Below, piece by piece: positions 37,713 through 51,959 of a stretch of DNA of 64,000 nt. Position numbers and translations under genes: made by a program. The notes beneath the pieces were generated by a model. That model ran no database searches, had not been told where the DNA came from, and saw nothing but the letters and a program-made list of their open reading frames with translations. The stretch comes from Clusia tigrina. Taxonomy: Eukaryota; Arthropoda; Insecta; Diptera; Clusiidae. Each line of letters opens with the position of its first letter. Positions within the stretch are counted from its first letter, which is position 1. The stretch is taken from assembly GCA_920105625.2 (NCBI GenBank), contig OV050031.1, positions 45,196,925-45,260,924 of the forward strand. The letters run 5' to 3'.

Positions 37713-40570
37713 AATTTTCAATGGTAATAAAAATTACTTTTAATTGGTATTGGAGATTTCAAAGGAAATGCAATTTAATTTTCATTGGCATTGGAATTTC
37801 AAATTAAAATACCATTTAATTTTAACTGGCATTGGAATTTTTAATGGCAGTGCATCTCAATTTTAATTAGTATTGAAATTGTCAATGGTAATGCAAGTTA
37901 ACTTTAATTAGCAATGGAGTTTTCAATGCTAATGCAATTTAATGTTAATTAGCATACAAATTTTAAATGGTAATTCATATTAATTGTAATTAGAAATTAA
38001 AATTTTCAATGATAATGAAATTTAATTTTAGTTGGCATTGGAATTGTCAATGGTAATGCAATTTAAATTTAATTAGCATTGGAATTGTCAATGGTAATTC
38101 TATTTTATTTTAATTTGTATTGAAAATTTCATTGGTAATGCAATTTAATTGTAATGAGCATTACAATTTTCAATGGTAAAGCAATTGCGTTTTAGTTAGC
38201 ATTGGAATTTTCAATGGTAGTGCTATTAAATTTTAATTTCCTTTGAATTTTTCAATGGTAATACAATTTAATTTGAATTGTCATTGGAATTCTCAATGTA
38301 AATGCAATTTAATTGTGATAAGCATTGGAATTTTCAATGGTAATGCACTTTAATTTTAATTAGCATTGGTATTTTCAATGGTAATGCATTTTCAATTTGT
38401 TTAGCAGTAAAATGTTTAACGGTAGTGCAAATTAATTGAAATTAGAATTTAAAGTTTTTAATAGTAATGCAATTTAATTTAAGTAGCATTGGAATATTCA
38501 ATGGTAATGCAATTTAACATTAATTAGCATTGAAATTTTCACTGATAATGGAATTTAATTTAATTGACATTGAATTTGGATGGAAATGCAATTTAATGGA
38601 ATTCAATGGAAATGCAATTTAATTTTAATTTCAATGGTTACGCAATTTAACTTTAATTGGCATTAGAACTTTCAATGGTAATGCAATTTGATTTTAATTG
38701 GCATTGGAATTGTCAATGGTAATGAAATTAAAATTAAATTGTATTTTCACTTTCATTAGCATTGGAATTGTCAATGGTAATAAAAATTAATTGTAATTAG
38801 CATTGGAATTTTCAATGGCAATGCAATTTTATTTTAATTGGCATTGGAATTATCTATAGTAATGCAATTTAATTTAATTTTAATTGGCATCGGAACTGTC
38901 AATGGTAATGCAATTCAACTTTAATTAGCATTGGAATTTTCAAATGTATTTCAATTTAATTGGCATTGGAATTTTGCAATTTAACTTTAATTCGCATTGG
39001 AATTGTCAATGGTAATGCAATTTAATTTTAATTAGCATTGGAATTGTCAATGGTAATGCAAATTAATTGTAATTACCAATGGAATTTTCAATGATAATGC
39101 ATTTTAATTTTAATTGGTATTGGAATTGTCAATGGTAATGCAATTTAATTTTAATTAGCATTGGAATTGTCAATGGTAATGCAATTTAATTGTAATTACC
39201 AATGGAATTTTCAATGATAATGCATTTTAATTTTAATTGTTATTGGAATTGTCAATGGTAATGCTGTAATTGTAATTCGCATTGGAGTTTTCAATGGTAA
39301 TGCAATTGAATTTTAATTAACATTGGAATTTTCAATGGTAATGCAATTTAATTTTAATTTGCTTTAAATTTTTTAATGGTAATATAATTTAATTGTAATT
39401 AGCATTGGAAATTTCAATGGTAATGCAATTTAATTTTAATTGGCATTGGAACTTTCAATGGTAATGCAATTTGATTTAATCGGCATTGGAATTGTCAATG
39501 GTATTGAAATTAAAATTAAATTGCATTTTCACGTTAATTACCATTGGAATTGTCAATGGTAATAAAATTTAATTGTGATTAGCATTGGAATTTTCAATGG
39601 CAATGCAATTTTAATTTAATAGGCAATGGAATTATCTATGGTATAACAATTTAATTTAATTTTATTGGCATAGGAACTGTCAATGGTAATGAAATTAAAA
39701 TTAAATTGCATTTTCACTTTTATTAGCATTGGAATTGTCAATGGTAATAAAGATTAATTGTAATTAGCATTGGAATTTTCAATGGCAATACAATTTTATT
39801 TTAATTTCATTGGTTACGCAATTTAACTTTAATTGGCATTGGAACTTTCAATGTTAATGTAATTTGATTTTAATTGTAATTGGAATTGTCAATGGTAATG
39901 AAATTAAAATTAAATTGCATTTTCACTTTCATTAGCATTGGAATTGTCAATGGCAATAAAGATTAATTGTAATTAGCATTGCAATTTTCAATGGCAATGC
40001 ATTTTTATTTTAATTGGCATTGGAATTTTCGCAGATAATGCAATTTAATTTTAATTGTCATTGGAATTTTCAATGGTAATGGAGTTGAACTTTAATTAGC
40101 ATTGGAATTTTCAATTATATTGCAATTTAATTATAATTGGCATTGTAGTTTTCGAAGATATCTTAATTTAATTTTAATTGGCATTAGAATCAATGGTTGT
40201 GCAATTTAATTTCAATTGGCATTGAAATTGTAAATGTTAATGCAACTTAGATTTAATTGGAATTGGAATTTTTAATGGTAATGCAATTTAATTGTAATTA
40301 GCATTGGAGTTGTTTATGGTAAAGCAATTTTATTTTAATTGTCATTGGAATTGTCAATGGAAATGCAATTAACTTTAATTCGCATTGGAATTTTCAATGG
40401 TAATGCAATTTAATTTTAATTGGCATTGGAACTTTCAATGGTAATGCAATTTGATTTGAATTGGCATTGGAATTGTCAATGGTAATGAAATTAAAATTAA
40501 ATTGCATTTTAACTTTAATTAGCATTGGAATTGTCAATGGTAATAAAATTTAATTGTAATTAGCATTGGA
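37713..40570 (+). repeat. 2.99-kb unit, first copy in S1 (shortened)
   Basis: Same content as the next two units but 2,858 bp long. It lacks the TTGCAATTTTCAACGG monomer after 37,725 and a two-monomer segment near 37,890. Near 38,575 it has GAATTTGGATGGAAATGC with an extra GGAATTCAATGG in place of GAATTTAAGTAATGCAACTG. These marks recur at 52,460 in S2. Confidence 0.82.
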
Positions 40571-43560
40571 ATTTTCAATGGTAATGCAATTTAATTTTAA
40601 TTGGCATTGCAATTTTCAACGGTAATAAAAATTACTTTTAATTGGTATTGGAGATTTCAAAGGAAATGCAATTTAATTTTCATTGGCGTTGGAATTTCAA
40701 ATTAAAATACCATTTAATTTTAACTGGCATTGGAATTTTTAATGGCAGTGCATCTCAATTTTAATTAGTATTGAAATTGTCAATGGTAATGCAATTTTAT
40801 TCTAATTGGCATTGGAATTGTCAATTATAATGCAATTAATTTTAATTGGCATTGGAATTGTCAATGGTAATGCAAGTTAACTTTAATTAGCAATGGAGTT
40901 TTCAATGCTAATGCAATTTAATGTTAATTAGCATACAAATTTTAAATGGTAATTCATATTAATTGTAATTAGAAATTAAAATTTTCAATGATAATGAAAT
41001 TTAATTTTAGTTGGCATTGGAATTGTCAATGGTAATGCAATTTAAATTTAATTAGCATTGGAATTGTCAATGGTAATTCTATTTTATTTTAATTTGTATT
41101 GAAAATTTCATTGGTAATGCAATTTAATTGTAATGAGCATTACAATTTTCAATGGTAAAGCAATTGCGTTTTAGTTAGCATTGGAATTTTCAATGGTAGT
41201 GCTATTAAATTTTAATTTCCTTTGAATTTTTCAATGGTAATACAATTTAATTTGAATTGTCATTGGAATTCTCAATGTAAATGCAATTTAATTGTGATAA
41301 GCATTGGAATTTTCAATGGTAATGCACTTTAATTTTAATTAGCATTGGTATTTTCAATGGTAATGCAATTTCAATTTGTTTAGCAGTAAAATGTTTAACG
41401 GTAGTGCAAATTAATTGAAATTAGAATTTAAAATTTTTAATAGTAATGCAATTTAATTTAAGTAGCATTGGAATATTCAATGGTAATGCAATTTAACATT
41501 AATTAGCATTGACATTTTCACTGATAATGGAATTTAATTTAATTGACATTGAATTTAAGTAATGCAACTGAATTTTAATTTGCTTAGAAATTTTCAATGG
41601 AAATGCAATTTAATTTTAATTTCAATGGTTACGCAATTTAACTTTAATTGGCATTAGAACTTTCAATGGTAATGCAATTTGATTTTAATTGGCATTGGAA
41701 TTGTCAATGGTAATGAAATTAAAATTAAATTGTATTTTCACTTTCATTAGCATTGGAATTGTCAATGGTAATAAAAATTAATTGTAATTAGCATTGGAAT
41801 TTTCAATGGCAATGCAATTTTATTTTAATTGGCATTGGAATTATCTATAGTAATGCAATTTAATTTAATTTTAATTGGCATCGGAACTGTCAATGGTAAT
41901 GCAATTCAACTTTAATTAGCATTGGAATTTTCAAATGTATTTCAATTTAATTGGCATTGGAATTTTGCAATTTAACTTTAATTCGCATTGGAATTGTCAA
42001 TGGTAATGCAATTTAATTTTAATTAGCATTGGAATTGTCAATGGTAATGCAAATTAATTGTAATTACCAATGGAATTTTCAATGATAATGCATTTTAATT
42101 TTAATTGGTATTGGAATTGTCAATGGTAATGCAATTTAATTTTAATTAGCATTGGAATTGTCAATGGTAATGCAATTTAATTGTAATTACCAATGGAATT
42201 TTCAATGATAATGCATTTTAATTTTAATTGTTATTGGAATTGTCAATGGTAATGCTCTAATTGTAATTCGCATTGGAGTTTTCAATGGTAATGCAATTGA
42301 ATTTTAGTTAACATTGGAATTTTCAATGGTAATGCAATTTAATTTTAATTTGCTTTAAATTTTTTAATGGTAATATAATTTAATTGTAATTAGCATTGGA
42401 AATTTCAATGGTAATGCAATTTAATTTTAATTGGCATTGGAACTTTCAATGGTAATGCAATTTGATTTAATCGGCATTGGAATTGTCAATGGTATTGAAA
42501 TTAAAATTAAATTGCATTTTCACGTTAATTACCATTGGAATTGTCAATGGTAATAAAATTTAATTGTGATTAGCATTGGAATTTTCAATGGCAATGCAAT
42601 TTTAATTTAATAGGCAATGGAATTATCTATGGTATAACAATTTAATTTAATTTTATTGGCATAGGAACTGTCAATGGTAATGAAATTAAAATTAAATTGC
42701 ATTTTCACTTTTATTAGCATTGGAATTGTCAATGGTAATAAAGATTAATTGTAATTAGCATTGGAATTTTCAATGGCAATACAATTTTATTTTAATTTCA
42801 TTGGTTACGCAATTTAACTTTAATTGGCATTGGAACTTTCAATGTTAATGTAATTTGATTTTAATTGTAATTGGAATTGTCAATGGTAATGAAATTAAAA
42901 TTAAATTGCATTTTCACTTTCATTAGCATTGGAATTGTCAATGGCAATAAAGATTAATTGTAATTAGCATTGCAATTTTCAATGGCAATGCATTTTTATT
43001 TTAATTGGCATTGGAATTTTGCAGATAATGCAATTTAATTTTAATTGTCATTGGAATTTTCAATGGTAATGGAGTTGAACTTTAATTAGCATTGGAATTT
43101 TCAATTATATTGCAATTTAATTATAATTGGCATTGTAGTTTTCGAAGATATCTTAATTTAATTTTAATTGGCATTAGAATCAATGGTTGTGCAATTTAAT
43201 TTCAATTGGCATTGAAATTGTAAATGTTAATGCAACTTAGATTTAATTGGAATTGGAATTTTTAATGGTAATGCAATTTAATTGTAATTAGCATTGGAGT
43301 TGTTTATGGTAAAGCAATTTTATTTTAATTGTCATTGGAATTGTCAATGGAAATGCAATTAACTTTAATTCGCATTGGAATTTTCAATGGTAATGCAATT
43401 TAATTTTAATTGGCATTGGAACTTTCAATGGTAATGCAATTTGATTTGAATTGGCATTGGAATTGTCAATGGTAATGAAATTAAAATTAAATTGCATTTT
43501 AAATTTAATTAGCATTGGAATTGTCAATGGTAATAAAATTTAATTGTAATTAGCATTGGA
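40571..43560 (+). repeat. 2,990-bp unit, second copy in S1
   Basis: Bounded by ATTTTCAATGGTAATGC at 40,571 and 43,561. Within it lie the ACGGTAGTGC module, the R1-specific 1.2-kb module, a type A doublet (42,676 and 42,885) and the GGAGTTGAAC segment. It is nearly identical to the following unit; I noted CATTTTAACTTTAATT at its left border against CATTTTAAATTTAATT at the right. Confidence 0.88.
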
Positions 43561-46550
43561 ATTTTCAATGGTAATGCAATTTAATTTTAATTGGCATTGC
43601 AATTTTCAACGGTAATAAAAATTACTTTTAATTGGTATTGGAGATTTCAAAGGAAATGCAATTTAATTTTCATTGGCGTTGGAATTTCAAATTAAAATAC
43701 CATTTAATTTTAACTGGCATTGGAATTTTTAATGGCAGTGCATCTCAATTTTAATTAGTATTGAAATTGTCAATGGTAATGCAATTTTATTCTAATTGGC
43801 ATTGGAATTGTCAATTATAATGCAATTAATTTTAATTGGCATTGGAATTGTCAATGGTAATGCAAGTTAACTTTAATTAGCAATGGAGTTTTCAATGCTA
43901 ATGCAATTTAATGTTAATTAGCATACAAATTTTAAATGGTAATTCATATTAATTGTAATTAGAAATTAAAATTTTCAATGATAATGAAATTTAATTTTAG
44001 TTGGCATTGGAATTGTCAATGGTAATGCAATTTAAATTTAATTAGCTTTGGAATTGTCAATGGTAATTCTATTTTATTTTAATTTGTATTGAAAATTTCA
44101 TTGGTAATGCAATTTAATTGTAATGAGCATTACAATTTTCAATGGTAAAGCAATTGCGTTTTAGTTAGCATTGGAATTTTCAATGGTAGTGCTATTAAAT
44201 TTTAATTTCCTTTGAATTTTTCAATGGTAATACAATTTAATTTGAATTGTCATTGGAATTCTCAATGTAAATGCAATTTAATTGTGATAAGCATTGGAAT
44301 TTTCAATGGTAATGCACTTTAATTTTAATTAGCATTGGTATTTTCAATGGTAATGCAATTTCAATTTGTTTAGCAGTAAAATGTTTAACGGTAGTGCAAA
44401 TTAATTGAAATTAGAATTTAAAATTTTTAATAGTAATGCAATTTAATTTAAGTAGCATTGGAATATTCAATGGTAATGCAATTTAACATTAATTAGCATT
44501 GACATTTTCACTGATAATGGAATTTAATTTAATTGACATTGAATTTAAGTAATGCAACTGAATTTTAATTTGCTTAGAAATTTTCAATGGAAATGCAATT
44601 TAATTTTAATTTCAATGGTTACGCAATTTAACTTTAATTGGCATTAGAACTTTCAATGGTAATGCAATTTGATTTTAATTGGCATTGGAATTGTCAATGG
44701 TAATGAAATTAAAATTAAATTGTATTTTCACTTTCATTAGCATTGGAATTGTCAATGGTAATAAAAATTAATTGTAATTAGCATTGGAATTTTCAATGGC
44801 AATGCAATTTTATTTTAATTGGCATTGGAATTATCTATAGTAATGCAATTTAATTTAATTTTAATTGGCATCGGAACTGTCAATGGTAATGCAATTCAAC
44901 TTTAATTAGCATTGGAATTTTCAAATGTATTTCAATTTAATTGGCATTGGAATTTTGCAATTTAACTTTAATTCGCATTGGAATTGTCAATGGTAATGCA
45001 ATTTAATTTTAATTAGCATTGGAATTGTCAATGGTAATGCAAATTAATTGTAATTACCAATGGAATTTTCAATGATAATGCATTTTAATTTTAATTGGTA
45101 TTGGAATTGTCAATGGTAATGCAATTTAATTTTAATTAGCATTGGAATTGTCAATGGTAATGCAATTTAATTGTAATTACCAATGGAATTTTCAATGATA
45201 ATGCATTTTAATTTTAATTGTTATTGGAATTGTCAATGGTAATGCTCTAATTGTAATTCGCATTGGAGTTTTCAATGGTAATGCAATTGAATTTTAGTTA
45301 ACATTGGAATTTTCAATGGTAATGCAATTTAATTTTAATTTGCTTTAAATTTTTTAATGGTAATATAATTTAATTGTAATTAGCATTGGAAATTTCAATG
45401 GTAATGCAATTTAATTTTAATTGGCATTGGAACTTTCAATGGTAATGCAATTTGATTTAATCGGCATTGGAATTGTCAATGGTATTGAAATTAAAATTAA
45501 ATTGCATTTTCACGTTAATTACCATTGGAATTGTCAATGGTAATAAAATTTAATTGTGATTAGCATTGGAATTTTCAATGGCAATGCAATTTTAATTTAA
45601 TAGGCAATGGAATTATCTATGGTATAACAATTTAATTTAATTTTATTGGCATAGGAACTGTCAATGGTAATGAAATTAAAATTAAATTGCATTTTCACTT
45701 TTATTAGCATTGGAATTGTCAATGGTAATAAAGATTAATTGTAATTAGCATTGGAATTTTCAATGGCAATACAATTTTATTTTAATTTCATTGGTTACGC
45801 AATTTAACTTTAATTGGCATTGGAACTTTCAATGTTAATGTAATTTGATTTTAATTGTAATTGGAATTGTCAATGGTAATGAAATTAAAATTAAATTGCA
45901 TTTTCACTTTCATTAGCATTGGAATTGTCAATGGCAATAAAGATTAATTGTAATTAGCATTGCAATTTTCAATGGCAATGCATTTTTATTTTAATTGGCA
46001 TTGGAATTTTGCAGATAATGCAATTTAATTTTAATTGTCATTGGAATTTTCAATGGTAATGGAGTTGAACTTTAATTAGCATTGGAATTTTCAATTATAT
46101 TGCAATTTAATTATAATTGGCATTGTAGTTTTCGAAGATATCTTAATTTAATTTTAATTGGCATTAGAATCAATGGTTGTGCAATTTAATTTCAATTGGC
46201 ATTGAAATTGTAAATGTTAATGCAACTTAGATTTAATTGGAATTGGAATTTTTAATGGTAATGCAATTTAATTGTAATTAGCATTGGAGTTGTTTATGGT
46301 AAAGCAATTTTATTTTAATTGTCATTGGAATTGTCAATGGAAATGCAATTAACTTTAATTCGCATTGGAATTTTCAATGGTAATGCAATTTAATTTTAAT
46401 TGGCATTGGAACTTACAATGGTAATGCAATTTGATTTGAATTGGCATTGGAATTGTCAATGGTAATGAAATTAAAATTAAATTGCATTTTCACTTTAATT
46501 AGCATTGGAATTGTCAATGGTAATAAAATTTAATTGTAATTAGCATTGGA
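43561..46550 (+). repeat. 2,990-bp unit, third copy in S1
   Basis: Tandem copy at offset 2,990 (CTGATAATGG at 41,521 and 44,511; GCAGATAATG at 43,021 and 46,011, both lacking the C of TTCGCAG). It exits at 46,551 into TCAATGGCAATGC and the 46-bp variant, the path followed at 23,020. One private change is TAGCTTTGGAATTG at 44,043. Confidence 0.88.
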
Positions 46551-49500
46551 ATTTTCAATGGCAATGCAATTTTAATTTAATAGGCAATGGAATTATCTAT
46601 GGTAATGCAATTTAATTTAATTTTAATTGGCATAGGAAGTGTCAATGCTAATGCAATTTAACTTTAATTAGCATTGGAATTTTCAAATGTATTGCAATTT
46701 AATTGGCATTGGAATTTTCGCAGATAATGCAATTTAATTTTAATTGTGATTGGAATTTTCAATGGTAATGCAGTTAAACTTTAATTATCATTAGAATTTT
46801 CAATTGTTTTGCAATTTAATTATAATTGGCTTTGTAATTTTCGAAGATATCTTAATTTAATTTTAATTGGCATTCGAATCAATGGTTGTGCAATTTAAAT
46901 TCAATTGGCATTGAAATTGTCAATGTTAATGCAACTTAATTTTAATTGGAATTGGAATTTTTAATGGTAATGCAATTTAATTGTAATTAGCATTGGAATT
47001 GTTTATGGTAAAGCAATTTTATTTTAATTGTCATTGGAAGTGTCAATGGTAATGCAATTTAACTTTAATTAGCATTGGAATTTTCAAATGAATTGCAATT
47101 TAATTAGCATTGGAATTTTCGCAGATAATGCAATTTAATTTTAATTGTGATTGGAATTTTCAATGGTAATGCAGTTAAACTTTAATTATCATTGGAATTT
47201 TCAATTGTATTGCAATTTAATTATAATTGGCATTGTAATTTTCGAAGATATCTTAATTTAATTTTAATTGGCATTCGAATCAATGGTTGTGCAATTTAAA
47301 TTCAATTGGCATTGAAATTGTCAATGGTAATGCAATTTAATTTTAATTAGCATTGGAATTGTCAATGGTAATGCAAATTAATTGTAATTACCAATGGAAT
47401 TTTCAATGATAATGCATTTTAATTTTAATTGGTATTGGAATTGTCAATGGTAATGCCATTTAACTTTAATTCGCATTGGAATTTTCAATGGTAATGCAAT
47501 TGAATTTTAATTAACATTGGAATTTTCAATGGTAATGCAATTGAATTTTAATAGACATTGGTAATGCAAATTAATTGTAATTAGCATTGAAATTTTCAAT
47601 GGCAATGCAATTCAATTTTAATTAACATTGAAATTGTCAATGATAATTCAACTTTATTTTAACTGGCATTGGAATTGTCAATGTAAATGCAATTTAACTT
47701 TAATTAGCTTTAGAATTTTCAATTGTAATGCCATTTAATTTTAAATGGCAATGGAATTTTCAATAGTAATGCTATTTAATTTTAATTAGCATTACATTTT
47801 TAAAGATAATGCAATTTAATTTTAATTAGCATTAAATCTTTGAATGGTAGTGCCATTTAATTGTAATTAGAAATTAAAATTTTCAATAGAAATGCAATTT
47901 AATTTTAATAGGCATTGGAATTTTCAATGGTGATGCATTTGGTTTTAATTAGCATTGGAATTTTTAATTGTATTGCATTTAATTTTAATTGGCATTGGAA
48001 TTTTCGAAGGTATTGCAATTTTATATTAATTGTCATTGGAACTTTCCATGGTTTTGCAATCTAATTTTAATAGGCATTGGAATTTTCAATGGTTATGCAA
48101 TTTAATTGTAATTAGCATGGGGATTTTCAATGGTAATACAATTTAGTTTTAATTGGCATTGGAATTTTCAATGGTAATGCAATTTAATTTTAATTGGCAT
48201 TGCAATTTTCAACGGTAATAAAAATTACTTTTAATTGGTATTGGAGTTTTCAAAGGAAATGCAATTTAATTTTCATTGGCGTTGGAATTTCAAATTAAAA
48301 TACCATTTAATTTTAACTGGCATTGGAATTTTTAATGGCAGTGCATCTTAATTATAATTGGCATTGAAATTGTCAATTATAATGCAATTAATTTTAATTG
48401 GTATTGGAATTGTCAATGGTAATGCTATTTAACTTTAATTAGCAATGGAGTTTTCAATGCTAATGCAATTTAATATTAATTAGCATACAAATTTTTAATG
48501 GTAATTCATATTAATTGTAATTAGAAATTAAAATTTTCAATGGCAATGAAATTTAATTTAATTGGCATTGGAATTTTCAATGGTATTCCAATTGAATTGT
48601 AAGTTGTATTTCAATTTTCAATGGTAATGCAATTTAATTTTTATTTGCTTTAAATTTTTTAATGGTAATATAATTTAATTGTAATTAGCATTGGTATTTT
48701 CAATGGTAATGCAATTTCAATTTGTTTAGCAGTAAAATGTTTAACGGTATTGCAATTTAATTGAAATTAGAATTTAAAATTTTTAATAGTAATGGAATTT
48801 ATTTTAAGTAGCATTGGAATAATGGTAATGCAATTTAACTTTAATTAGCATTGACATTTTCACTGATAATGGAATTTAATTTAATTGACATTGAATTTTC
48901 AATGGAAATGCAATTTAATTTTAATTTCATTGGTTACGCAATTTAATTTTAATTGGCATCGGAACTGTCAATGGTAATGCAATTTAACTTTAATTACCAT
49001 TGGAATTTTCAAATGTATTTCAATTTAATTGGCATTGGAATTTTCGCAGATAATGCAATTTAATTTTCATTGTCATTGGAATTTTCAATGGTAATGCAGT
49101 TGAACTTTAATTAGCATTGGAATTTTCAAGTAGCATTGAAATTTTCAATGGTAACGCAATTTACTTTAGTTTGCACTGATATTTTCAATGAAAATGCAAT
49201 TTTATTTTAATTGGCATTAAAATTGTCAATGGTAGTGCAATTCAATTTTAATTGGAATTGGAATTTTGAATGGTAATGCAATTTAATTGTAATTAGCATT
49301 GAAGTTGTTTATGGTAAAGCAATTTTATTTTAATTGTCATTGGAAATGTCAATGGTAATGCAATTTAACTTTAATTCGCATTGGAACTTTCAATGGTAAT
49401 GCAATTTGATTTTAATTGGCGTTGGAATTGTCAATGGTAATGAAATTAAAATTAAATTGCATTTTCACTTTAATTAGCACTGGAATTGTCAATGGTAATA

Positions 49501-51959
49501 AAATTTAATTGTAATTAGCATTGGAATTTACAATGGCAATGCAATTTTAATTTAATAGGCAATGGAATTATCTATGGTAATGCAATTTAATTTAATTTTA
49601 ATTGGCATAGGAACTGTCAATGGTAATGCAATTTAACTTTAATTAGCATTGGAATTTTCAAATGTATTGCAATTTAATTGGCATTGGAATTTTCGCAGAT
49701 AATGCAATTTAATTTTAATTGTGATTGGAATTTTCAATGGTAATGCAGTTAAACTTTAATTATCATTGGAATTTTCAATTGTATTGCAATGTAATTATAA
49801 TTGGCATTGTAATTTTCGAAGATACCTTAATTTAATTTTAAATGGCATTCGAATCAATGGTTGTGCAATTTAAATTCAATTGGCATTGAAATTGTCAAAG
49901 TTAATGCAACTTAATTTTAATTGGAATTGGAATTTTTAATGGTAATGCAATTTAATTGTAATTAGCATTGGAATTGTTTATGGTAAAGCAATTTTATTTT
50001 AATTGTCATTGGAATTGTCAATGGTAATGCAATTTAAATTTAATTAGCATTGGAATTTTCAATGGTAATGCAATTGAATTTAAATGGGCGTTGGAATTTT
50101 CAATGTTAATGCAATTTAATTTTAATAGACATTGGATATATCAATGGTAATGCAAATTAATTGTAATTAGCATTGAAATTTTCAATGGCAAAGCAATTCA
50201 ATTTTAATTAACATTGAAATTGTCAATGATAATGCAACTTTATTTTAACTGGCATTGGAATTGTCAATGTAAATACAATTAAACTTTAATTGGCTTTAGA
50301 ATTTTCAATTGTAATGCCATTTAATTTTAATTGGCAATGGAATTTTCAATAGTAATGCAATTTAATTTTAATTAGCATTAAATTTTTAAAGATAATGCAA
50401 TTTAATTTTAATTAGCATTAAATCTTTGAATGGTAGTGCCATTTAATTGTAATTAGAAATTAAAATTTTCAATAGTAATGCAATTTAATTTGAATAGGCA
50501 TTGGAATTTTCAATGGTGATGCATTTGGTTTTAATTAGCATTGGAATTTTTAATTGTATTGCATTTAATTTTAATTGGCATTGGAATTTTCGAAGGTATT
50601 GCAATTTAATATTAATTGTCATTGGAACTTTCCATGGTTTTGCAATTTAATTTTAATAGGCATTGGAACTTTCAATGGTTATGCAATTCAATTGTAATTA
50701 GCATGGGAATTTTCAATGGTAATACAATTTAGTTTTAATTGGCATTGGAATTTTCAATGGTAATGCAATTTAATTTTAATTGGCATTGCAATTTTCAACG
50801 GTAATAAAAATTACTTTTAATTGGTATTGGAGATTTCAAAGGAAATGCAATTTAATTTTCATTGGCGTTGGAATTTCAAATTATAATACCATTTAATTTT
50901 AACTGGCATTGGAATTTTTAATGGCAATGCATCTCAATTTTAATTAGTATTGAAATTGTCAATGGTAATGCAATTTTATTCTAATTGGCATTGGAACTTT
51001 AATAAGCATTGGAATTTTCAATTGTATTGCAATTTAATTATAATTGGCATTGTAGTTTTCGAAGATATCTTAATATAATTTTAATTGGCATTAGAATCAA
51101 TGGTTGTGGAATTTAATTTCAATTGGCATTGAAATTGTAAATGTTAATGCAACTTAATTTTTATTGGAATTGGAATTTTAAATGGTAATGCAATTTAATT
51201 GTAATTAGCATTGAAGTTGTTTATGGTAAAGCAATTTTATTTTAATTGTCATTGGAAATGTCAATGGTAATGCAATTTAACTTTAATTCGCATTGGAACT
51301 TTCAATGGTAATGCAATTTGATTTTAATTGGCGTTGGAATTGTCAATGGTAATGAAATTAAAATTAAATTGCATTTTCACTTTAATTAGCATTGGAATTG
51401 TCAATGGTAATAAAATTTAATTGTAATTAGCATTGGAATTTACAATGGCAATGCAATTTTAATTTAATAGGCAATGGAATTATCTATGGTAATGCAATTT
51501 AATTTAATTTTAATTGGCATAGGAACTGTCAATGGTAATGTAATTTAACTTTAATTAGCATTGGAATTTTCAAATGTATTGCAATTTAATTGGCATTGGA
51601 ATTTTCGCAGATAATGCAATTTAATTTTAATTGTGATTGGAATTTTCAATGGTAATGCAGTTAAACTTTAATTATCATTGGAATTTTCAATTGTATTGCA
51701 ATTTAATTATAATTGGCATTGTAATTTTCGAAGATACCTTAATTTAATTTTAAATGGCATTCGAATCAATGGTTGTGCAATTTAAATTCAATTGGCATTG
51801 AAATTGTCAATGTTAATGCAACTTAATTTTAATTGGAATTGCAATTTTTAATGGTAATGCAATTTAATTGTAATTAGCATTGGAATTGTTTATGGTAAAG
51901 CAATTTTATTTTAATTGTCATTGGAATTGTCAATGGTAATGCAATTTAAATTTAATTAG

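Larger units (their letters stand above)
33733..49260 (+). repeat. Superblock S1, parent of the 14,947-bp duplication
   Basis: The left half (33,733-37,700) matches R2 at offset 23,957, including the two 1,912-bp units (34,146-36,057 and from 36,058). The centre holds three 2.99-kb units. The right part (44,100-49,130) matches 20,560-26,600. From about 34,314 onward everything is repeated in S2: the private changes GCAATGTAATTA (34,841 and 49,788) and TTAATTGGCTTTAG (35,339 and 50,286) share the 14,947-bp offset. Confidence 0.87.

Noticed and set aside
38575..38620. Possible foreign insertion at the GGATGGAAATGC joint
   Set aside because: All bases are explained by scrambled monomer fragments (GGAAATGCAATTTAA and AATTCAATGG), and the same joint is inherited in S2 near 52,460.
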